Assembly (NCBI GenBank): GCA_003694825.1
Contig: RFJS01000351.1
Coordinates: 1 to 9,427, forward strand
Reading direction: 5' to 3'
Origin: Verrucomicrobiota bacterium
GTDB taxonomy: Bacteria; Verrucomicrobiota; Verrucomicrobiia; Opitutales; Opitutaceae
Length of the DNA stretch: 9,427 bases
Below, piece by piece: positions 4,705-9,427 of the stretch (within the stretch, counting starts at the first letter, position 1; every line of letters begins with the position of its first letter). The position numbers and the translations under genes were made by a program. The notes under the pieces were generated by a model. That model was given only the letters and a program-made list of their open reading frames with translations. It ran no database searches and was not told the DNA's origin.

Positions 4705-6141
4705 TCAGCGAAGGAGGCCGTTGACGATGGTTTCGAGCATTTCATCGATGACCCGCATCACACGAGCGGAGGCATCGAACGCTCGCTGGAATTTGACGAG
4801 ATCGGCCATCTCCTCGTCGAGGGAGACGCCGGAAACCGCGTCGCGGCGTTCGACCATGAGACGCTGGATCGTGCTCTGGTCTTCATGACGCTGCTGGGTG
4901 GTGTTGACGGCGTTGGCGATGTCGGAGACGACGCTGACGTAAAAACCGCCGAAGGAACCATCGATGGCGTCGCCCGAGCCTGTATCAAACTGACGGGCAC
5001 CGAGATCGGCGATGGCGAGCGCGACTTCGTTGGCGCCGGGGTTGGCGGTGTTGGTGGCGCGGATGGTTTTCGCCGAGAGCGACGGATCGAGAGCCATCGT
5101 CGCCGCGGTCGTGCCGGTGGCGAGGAAGAAATCGGTGGAAACCCCGCCGGGATTGTAGGTGGTGTTGACGGCGGAGACGATCTGGCCCGCGAGCCGATCG
5201 ATACTGCTGCGGAGATCGGCGATAGCGCCGTCCCGGGCGCTGAGCCGGCCCCGCATGGTGCCGCTGGTGAGCGAGAGCGCGACGGCCGGGGGTCCGCCGC
5301 CGAGGATATTGGTGCCGTCGAAGGAGACGGGATTGAAATCCCTGGCGCTGTCGAGGAGCACGACCGGGTTGTCCGCGGCATCGCGGGAGACGATGCGGAT
5401 CTGCCCGATGCTGTCGGGAACCGCCTCGACCTCGAAGTCCATGAGTTTGGAGAGTTCCTCGAGCTTGGCCTGGCGCTTGTCGCGCAGATCGAGCGCGGAT
5501 CCGGCGTTGCCCACCTCGAACATGCCGATCTGCCGATTGAGGTCTTTGATGACCTCAAGAATGCTGTTCACCTCGTCGACTTCGGTGGTGACGTTCTCGG
5601 TCAGCTCGCTCTGGAGCGTGTCGAGACGGCTGTCGACGGTCCGGAACTGGGAAACGAGCGTCTGCGCCTTTTGAAAGAGGATCTGTTTTTCCGCGTCGGA
5701 GCGGGGATTGGCGGCGACGCTGGAGAAGGCATTGATGAAGTCGGTAATGGCTGCCCCGATACCGCCGCCGCTGCTGGTGTTGTTGGCGCCGTCGACGAAG
5801 GAGGCATCGTTTTGCCGGTCGATCTGCTGGCCGAGGGAAAGCTGCGCCTTGTAGTAGGCATCCGCCTCCGCCTCGAGGGCCTTCATGAGGGCGGTTTCGC
5901 GCAGCACCTGCTTATCGAGGATGGCGTCGCGAACGTTTTCGAGCCCGAGCGCCGCCACACCGAGGCTCTGCGGGCCGAGAGTGGTCTGAACCATGCCACG
6001 GTCACCGAGGATCACCCGCTGGCGCGCGTAGGCGGGATTGTTCACGTTGGCCATGTTGCGGCCGGCCGTGAAGATGCCCTGGGAGTGGGCGTTGAGCGCC
6101 TGCGAGGTGCGGCTGAGTTCTCCGAAAAGTCCTGATGACAT
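4705..6141 (-). CDS. flgK: Flagellar hook-associated protein 1 (hook-filament junction)
   Basis: FlgK forms the first junction ring at the hook tip. The 478-residue protein starts MSSGLFGELSRTSQALNAHS and has the axial-protein rod motif GRNMANVNNPAYARQR at 27-42. The central part contains long coiled-coil helices (roughly residues 85-105 and 150-215, rich in Q, E, L and A) and a beta-rich variable segment. The C-terminal 45 residues, including SGVSLDEEMADLVKFQRAFD then ARVMRVIDEMLETIVNGLL, are the standard FlgK end. It lacks cysteine, as expected for an exported axial protein, and is of ordinary length. It starts 26 nt after the flgN stop and ends 8 nt before flgL. The ATG follows a C/G-rich sequence with no Shine-Dalgarno. 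A long open frame on the opposite strand over this gene is a composition artefact. Confidence 0.96.
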   Translation of the reverse strand: MSSGLFGELSRTSQALNAHSQGIFTAGRNMANVNNPAYARQRVILGDRGMVQTTLGPQSLGVAALGLENVRDAILDKQVLRETALMKALEAEADAYYKAQLSLGQQIDRQNDASFVDGANNTSSGGGIGAAITDFINAFSSVAANPRSDAEKQILFQKAQTLVSQFRTVDSRLDTLQSELTENVTTEVDEVNSILEVIKDLNRQIGMFEVGNAGSALDLRDKRQAKLEELSKLMDFEVEAVPDSIGQIRIVSRDAADNPVVLLDSARDFNPVSFDGTNILGGGPPAVALSLTSGTMRGRLSARDGAIADLRSSIDRLAGQIVSAVNTTYNPGGVSTDFFLATGTTAATMALDPSLSAKTIRATNTANPGANEVALAIADLGARQFDTGSGDAIDGSFGGFYVSVVSDIANAVNTTQQRHEDQSTIQRLMVERRDAVSGVSLDEEMADLVKFQRAFDASARVMRVIDEMLETIVNGLLR

Positions 6142-6167
6142 GGCGGCGGGCGGGGGTCAGGGGTGGA

Positions 6168-6692
6168 TCAACCGATGGCGTTGTAGCGCGAGGTGGGCGC
6201 GGCCTGGCCGGGGAAGGCGACCTTGCCGTTGCTGCCATAGGTGCGGGTGAACTTCTCGGGCTGGAGCACACGCAGGGTCTGCTCGGTGACTTCCATCGCG
6301 CGGGAGAGGAGCAGGTGATTCTGCCGCGCCTTGCGGCGATTGCGGCGCACCATGTGGTTGATGTCGCGCATCAGGGCCTCGAGCAGCGGCCGCACGACTT
6401 CGGAAAAACAGGGAAGAATGGCCCGGAGGGAATCGGTGCGGTCGACACCGGCGCGCTCGGCAAATTCGCGCACCAATTTTTCGCGCCGCTTACGCAGGTC
6501 CGCCACGAGACGGGTCTGCGCCTCGATATCGCCGTTGATCTCGAGCACGGCATCCGGTTTGCGCTCGATGATGCGTTCCTGTTGGGCGGCAAGCAGGTTG
6601 TACATGCCGCCGTATTCCTGCAGCTCGCTGCGGAGGATATCGACAAGCGGCTCCCAGTCGGCCGGTTCAGTGAACAGTGGTGTTGTCGTCAT
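6168..6692 (-). CDS. flgN: FlgN-family export chaperone for FlgK/FlgL
   Basis: From ATG 6692 this encodes 174 residues beginning MTTTPLFTEPADWEPLVDIL. FlgN binds the C-termini of FlgK and FlgL in the cytoplasm and delivers them to the export gate. The family pattern is visible: a long N-terminal helix with ILRSELQEYGGMYNLLAAQQ, then the I-I-E-R-K-P-D-A-V-L-E-I-N segment and a heptad-rich stretch TRLVADLRKRREKLVREF at 60-77. The last 25 residues (ending TSRYNAIG) look flexible. The same frame is open further upstream to 6998, but that part lies under flgJ and is not the native sequence. ATG 6692 overlaps the end of the flgJ-like gene by 26 nt, so translational coupling is likely, with no Shine-Dalgarno visible. 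It is followed directly by its clients flgK and flgL. FlgN sequences diverge widely; identity rests on both pattern and position. Confidence 0.82.
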   Translation of the reverse strand: MTTTPLFTEPADWEPLVDILRSELQEYGGMYNLLAAQQERIIERKPDAVLEINGDIEAQTRLVADLRKRREKLVREFAERAGVDRTDSLRAILPCFSEVVRPLLEALMRDINHMVRRNRRKARQNHLLLSRAMEVTEQTLRVLQPEKFTRTYGSNGKVAFPGQAAPTSRYNAIG

Positions 6693-7002
6693 TGTTTTCG
6701 GGGCGCTTGCTGGCCAGCTGCGCCTGCATGATGTTTGAGAATCCAAATACGCCTTCCTGGCTGAGGCCTTCGGCGAGTGCCTCTGTGACAAAGTATCCGT
6801 AGACCGGGTTCCCTGAACCAAAGCTCTGGGCGCCGCTGACCATCGGCTTGAGCGCCTCGCTGAGGTATTGCCGCAGGAGGACTTCCTCGAACTCGCGGGC
6901 GGCCGCTTCGAGCCGCACCTGCTCCGGCGCAGACGCGTCGAGCATGCGCTCCCTCCAGGCGTTGGGATCGGCGGCGTTGAACTGGTAGATCGACGCATCC
7001 AT
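6667..7002 (-). CDS. flgJ: Single-domain FlgJ-type rod-binding protein
   Basis: A 111-residue protein matching the N-terminal rod-binding domain of FlgJ (the rod cap): LEAAAREFEEVLLRQYLSEA at residues 31-50 is the family's A-x-x-F-E-x-x-x-L-x-x-x-L motif, and VYGYFVTEALAEGLSQEG (67-84) with VFGFSNIMQAQL (85-96) is the second conserved helix pair. The C-terminal muramidase (glucosaminidase) domain of enterobacterial FlgJ is absent, as in many other phyla, so a separate peptidoglycan hydrolase must clear the wall for the rod. The ATG at 7002 is supported by GGAGGA 8 nt upstream (7011-7016). It begins 17 nt after the flgI stop, and its 3' end overlaps flgN by 26 nt. Confidence 0.88.
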   Translation of the reverse strand: MDASIYQFNAADPNAWRERMLDASAPEQVRLEAAAREFEEVLLRQYLSEALKPMVSGAQSFGSGNPVYGYFVTEALAEGLSQEGVFGFSNIMQAQLASKRPENNDDNTTVH

Positions 7003-7010
7003 GCGCAGTT

Positions 7011-7016
7011 TCCTCC
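7011..7016 (-). promoter_or_regulatory. flgJ ribosome binding site
   Basis: In the mRNA sense the bases read GGAGGA followed by eight bases and the ATG at 7002. It is one of only two strong, well-spaced Shine-Dalgarno sites in the window, and it fixes the flgJ start. Confidence 0.6.
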
Positions 7017-7019
7017 GGA

Positions 7020-8126
7020 TCAGTTGATGACAAGTTCGGCCTGCAGGGCGCCGGCTCGCTTCATGGCCTGGAAGATCGACATCATCTCCCGGGTGGATAC
7101 GCCCATAGCGTTGAGGGCGGTGGTGACTTCTTCGATGGAGGGGAGATCCTCGATGACGCGGAATCCACCCTGCTTTTCGACCACGTCGGTCTGTGTGCTG
7201 GGGAGCACGACTGTCTGGCCCGCCTCGGCGAAGGCGCCCGGCTGCGACGCCGAGAGCGTGGAGGCGACTGTGATCGTCAGCGAACCGTGGCTGACGGCGA
7301 CCTTGGAGATCCGGACGTTGGCCGTGGCCACGATCGTGCCGGTGCGCTCGTTGATGACAATGCGCGCCGGGGTGTCCGGGATGACGTCGATGCTCCCGAG
7401 CGCGGAGATGAAATCGACCTGGCGATCGAGAAACATCTCGGGAACGCGCACCCGCACGGCGGTGGAATCGGCGGCGAGGGCGATGTTGGGATAGAGGTTG
7501 TTGATAGCCTCGGCGACACGGGCCGCGGAGGTGAAGTCCGGATTGAGCAACAGCAGGCGCATCTCGCCATCCTCGACGAGCTTCATCTCGATCTCGCGCT
7601 CGACGATGGCGCCACCGGAAATCGTTCCGACCGTGGGATGGTTCTTCTGCACGACCGCGCCGCCCGGACCGGAGGTGCCACCGAGGAAACCACCGATGGC
7701 CACAGGTCCCTGAGCAACGGCATAGACGGTGTTGTCGGCACCGAGCAGCGGCGTCTGCAGGAGGACGCCACCCTGGAGCGCCTTGGCGTCGCCGATGGAC
7801 GAAACGGTGACGTCGATGCGCTGGCCCGGCTTGATGAACGGGGGGATGTCGGCGGTGACCATCACCGCGGCGACATTCTTCGATTTCACGACGGAGGCGG
7901 GAATGTTGACACCGAAACGCTGCAAGGCGTTGGCGATGCTCTGCACCGTGTAGAAGGAGGTGCTGCTGTCGCCGTCACCCGCGAGGCCGGAGACGATGCC
8001 GTAGCCGACGAGCTGATTTTCCCGGCCGCCCTCGACGACGGTGAGATCCTTGATGCGCGCGGCGTCACAGGCCGTGGCGAGGACCAGGCCGGCGAGGATC
8101 AGAGCGTTGAAAATGCGTCCCTGCAT
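7020..8126 (-). CDS. flgI: Flagellar P-ring protein
   Basis: FlgI forms the P ring around the rod in the periplasm. The 368-residue protein has a signal peptide (MQGRIFNALILAGLVLATAC) followed at once by ARIKDLTVVEGGRENQLVGY, the usual mature start, and then GIVSGLAGDGDSS. Further signatures are IKPGQRIDVTVSSIGDAKAL with GGVLLQTPL, a VYAVAQGPVAIGG strand, and the C-terminus TREMMSIFQAMKRAGALQAE-LVIN. Length and all regions are normal. The signal ends L-A-T-A-C-D: cysteine 20 sits where signal peptidase II could act by relaxed lipobox rules, which is unusual because FlgI is normally an unlipidated periplasmic protein. Cleavage by signal peptidase I between residues 19 and 23 is equally possible. 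It starts 14 nt after flgH, with no clear Shine-Dalgarno; FlgA, encoded upstream, is its expected chaperone. Confidence 0.96.
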   Translation of the reverse strand: MQGRIFNALILAGLVLATACDAARIKDLTVVEGGRENQLVGYGIVSGLAGDGDSSTSFYTVQSIANALQRFGVNIPASVVKSKNVAAVMVTADIPPFIKPGQRIDVTVSSIGDAKALQGGVLLQTPLLGADNTVYAVAQGPVAIGGFLGGTSGPGGAVVQKNHPTVGTISGGAIVEREIEMKLVEDGEMRLLLLNPDFTSAARVAEAINNLYPNIALAADSTAVRVRVPEMFLDRQVDFISALGSIDVIPDTPARIVINERTGTIVATANVRISKVAVSHGSLTITVASTLSASQPGAFAEAGQTVVLPSTQTDVVEKQGGFRVIEDLPSIEEVTTALNAMGVSTREMMSIFQAMKRAGALQAELVIN

Positions 8127-8140
8127 CGTGAAGCGGTCCG

Positions 8141-8779
8141 TCAGAATGGGTTGATCGTATCGAAGAGGCGCGTGAGCCAGCCCTTGCGCTGCGCCGAGGA
8201 GATCGCGCCCCTGGAGATGAACTCAACGCGCGCGTCCGCGATGCTCGAGGAGAGGATGGTATTCCCTGTCTGGATATCATCGGGCCGGATGATGCCGCGC
8301 AGAATGGCATACTGCTTTTCCTCCGAGTAGGCCACGTAGCGGGAGCCCTCGATGACGAGGTTTCCATTGGGGAGCACATCGATCACGGTGACGGCGGCCC
8401 GCGCCGACACGGATTGGCTGTTGGTGATGGCGCCGCCGCCGGAAAAATCGTTGCTGCCCGTCATGGAGATCTCGGGCAATTCGCCGTTATGCGTGCCGAG
8501 GTTGCTCGAGGGGAAGAAGAACGAATCCACGGCGCTGTCGATCGACGCCGACTTGTCCGTCTCGGTGCGCACGGAGGCCTGCACGCGGGCCGATTCCTGG
8601 ATGATCACGGTGAGAATGTCGCCAACGCGGGCGGCACGCCGGTCACCCCACATCGACTTCTCACTCGTGCGCGCGCTCGTCCACAGCGAGGCGCCTCCGG
8701 CCATCATCGGTGTGCCGAAGAGAGCGATACAGATCAAAACGGGCAGGAGCTTAGAGATGGACGCGGACACGGTTTTCAT
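8141..8779 (-). CDS. flgH: Flagellar L-ring protein
   Basis: FlgH forms the L ring in the outer membrane. Signatures are SLWTSARTSEKSMWGDRRAA, RVGDILTVIIQESARVQASV, a central FFFPSSN segment, and VLPNGNLVIEGSRYVAYSEE-KQYAILRGIIRPDDI with a final RKGWLTRLFDTINPF. I prefer ATG 8779 (212 residues) because MKTVSASISKLLPVLICIAL makes a normal signal peptide; a GTG at 8803 in the same frame would add eight polar residues. The start overlaps the flgA end by 29 nt and no Shine-Dalgarno is seen. FlgH is typically a lipoprotein, but this one has a single cysteine, inside the hydrophobic core of the signal (I-C-I), and none in the mature part, so no usable lipobox. Cleavage around A-G-G-A is more likely. 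Everything else looks standard. Confidence 0.95.
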   Translation of the reverse strand: MKTVSASISKLLPVLICIALFGTPMMAGGASLWTSARTSEKSMWGDRRAARVGDILTVIIQESARVQASVRTETDKSASIDSAVDSFFFPSSNLGTHNGELPEISMTGSNDFSGGGAITNSQSVSARAAVTVIDVLPNGNLVIEGSRYVAYSEEKQYAILRGIIRPDDIQTGNTILSSSIADARVEFISRGAISSAQRKGWLTRLFDTINPF

Positions 8780-9427
8780 CGATGACTTCGGCTGAAAATT
8801 CACGCTTGGACTCGAGGTTGCGCACGGTGACGAATTCGCCGAGCGCGCCGCTGCGGGTGGCGAGCCCCTTCATGGTGATCGAGAGCATGCCGTCCTGGGC
8901 GACGACCTCGACGAGATCGCCCTTGCGCACGAGCGAACGCGGAGCGAGATCGGTCCATTCGAGCGGCTGGTCCGGCACGACCGGACGGGCCACTTCGTAG
9001 CTGTTGAGGTCGATCTTGCCGACAGGGACGGCCTTGGGCTCGCGGGCGAGGTCGATCTCGCGCACGGAGAGGTCTTCCGCAGAAAGTTTCTCGCCGGGAT
9101 TGAGGCGGCGGTTGGGCACCCAGACATCGACCATGGCCTGGGCCTTGAAGCTCATGGCGTAGTTGCCGACCACTTCTCCGCCGGAGAGGAGGCGGAAGCG
9201 GACGAACATGTGGTTGGAGGTGAGACGCGGCGGATAGTCGACGATGACCACCTCGGGTTTCTCCGTCTCGTCGGGCAGCCGCGGGAGGCTGGTGGTGGGG
9301 ATGAGCCGCAGGCGCCCGGGAACCTGCAGACGCTCGGCAACCTGACGCTCGATCTCCTCGAGCAGATCGAGGCTGTCGAAGCCCGGCTCGACAAGGGGCT
9401 GATCGCCATCCGCCCGGCGCTCGCGGG
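8751..9427 (-). CDS. flgA: Flagellar P-ring assembly chaperone FlgA, 5' end outside window
   Basis: The frame is open from the right edge to TAA at 8751, giving 224 visible residues; a GTG at 9251 could be read as a start, but the coding frame clearly continues upstream (LDLLEEIERQVAERLQVPGR), so the true start and signal peptide are missing. The C-terminal half is the SAF/ChapFlgA domain: VWVPNRRLNPGEKLSAEDLS, VARPVVPDQPLEWTDLAPRS then LVRKGDLVEVVAQDGMLSIT, and MKGLATRSGALGEFVTVRNL followed by ESKREFSAEVIDENRVRV. FlgA is a periplasmic chaperone that helps FlgI polymerise into the P ring. Its 3' end overlaps flgH, and flgI follows, matching that role. Confidence 0.93.
   Translation of the reverse strand, partial: RERRADGDQPLVEPGFDSLDLLEEIERQVAERLQVPGRLRLIPTTSLPRLPDETEKPEVVIVDYPPRLTSNHMFVRFRLLSGGEVVGNYAMSFKAQAMVDVWVPNRRLNPGEKLSAEDLSVREIDLAREPKAVPVGKIDLNSYEVARPVVPDQPLEWTDLAPRSLVRKGDLVEVVAQDGMLSITMKGLATRSGALGEFVTVRNLESKREFSAEVIDENRVRVHL

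Noticed and set aside
3878..4888. Plus-strand open frame of 336 codons opposite flgL and the end of flgK
   Set aside because: It spans two real minus-strand genes and their junction, with D/G/V/L-rich composition and no motif; an antisense artefact.
4669..6135. Plus-strand open frame of 488 codons opposite flgK
   Set aside because: Its product is dominated by Gly, Val, Asp and Glu runs without any recognisable domain, and it is the exact antisense of a certain gene. In GC-rich DNA such long antisense frames arise from codon bias.
6693..6998. Upstream extension of the flgN frame
   Set aside because: The frame is open to 6998, but the region encodes the FlgJ domain in another frame and the extension is Arg/Ser-rich; ATG 6692 gives a normal FlgN length.
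7287..8330. Plus-strand open frame of 347 codons opposite flgI and flgH
   Set aside because: Antisense to two clear genes, Asp/Gly-rich, no domain seen.
1..9427. CRISPR array, tRNA, rRNA, insertion sequence or phage elements
   Set aside because: No regularly spaced repeats, no transposase or integrase frames, no recognisable RNA gene; the window is filled by flagellar genes.

Overview
The window is a continuous stretch of a flagellar gene cluster from a GC-rich, probably Gram-negative (diderm) bacterium. All thirteen genes I can support lie on the minus strand, so biological order runs from the right edge to the left. Genes for both the P ring (flgI) and the L ring (flgH) imply an outer membrane. 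The order flgL-fliW-csrA-flagellin is one familiar from Gram-positive bacteria, spirochetes and other lineages that use the FliW/CsrA flagellin checkpoint, not from Escherichia-type clusters. With the short flagellin, the GC content and the scarcity of Shine-Dalgarno motifs, this makes me lean towards the PVC group, perhaps an Opitutus-like verrucomicrobium. That placement is an inference; there is no rRNA gene or other firm phylogenetic marker here.

Layout from upstream to downstream: flgA (5' end beyond the right edge), flgH and flgI (9427-7020) encode the P-ring chaperone and the two outer rings. A single-domain rod-binding flgJ-type gene and flgN (7002-6168) follow, then the hook-filament junction genes flgK and flgL (6141-3803). 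Next come fliW and csrA (3767-3005), the post-transcriptional control pair, and a compact flagellin gene (2957-2130). The tail (2079-1) holds a small zinc-ribbon-like protein of unknown role, a CMP-sugar synthetase-type cytidylyltransferase and a motility accessory factor (Maf/DUF115) glycosyltransferase that runs off the left edge. Spacings are 8 to 52 nt or overlaps, so the set looks like one operon or a few overlapping units. No stretch above 60 nt is gene-free, and I recognise no promoter or rho-independent terminator.

How they work together: FlgA, FlgH, FlgI and FlgJ complete the rod and rings. FlgN chaperones FlgK and FlgL, which cap the hook and seat the filament. FliW would monitor cytoplasmic flagellin and antagonise CsrA, which in known systems represses flagellin translation. 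The cytidylyltransferase and the Maf protein would activate a nonulosonic-acid-type sugar and attach it to flagellin before export. The points most worth a second look are the flagellin leader (no Shine-Dalgarno, no CsrA-type GGA, a tandem 8-nt repeat and a nine-codon upstream ORF), the apparent swap of lipidation signals between FlgH and FlgI, the tailed CsrA, and the small zinc-ribbon protein between flagellin and the glycosylation genes.
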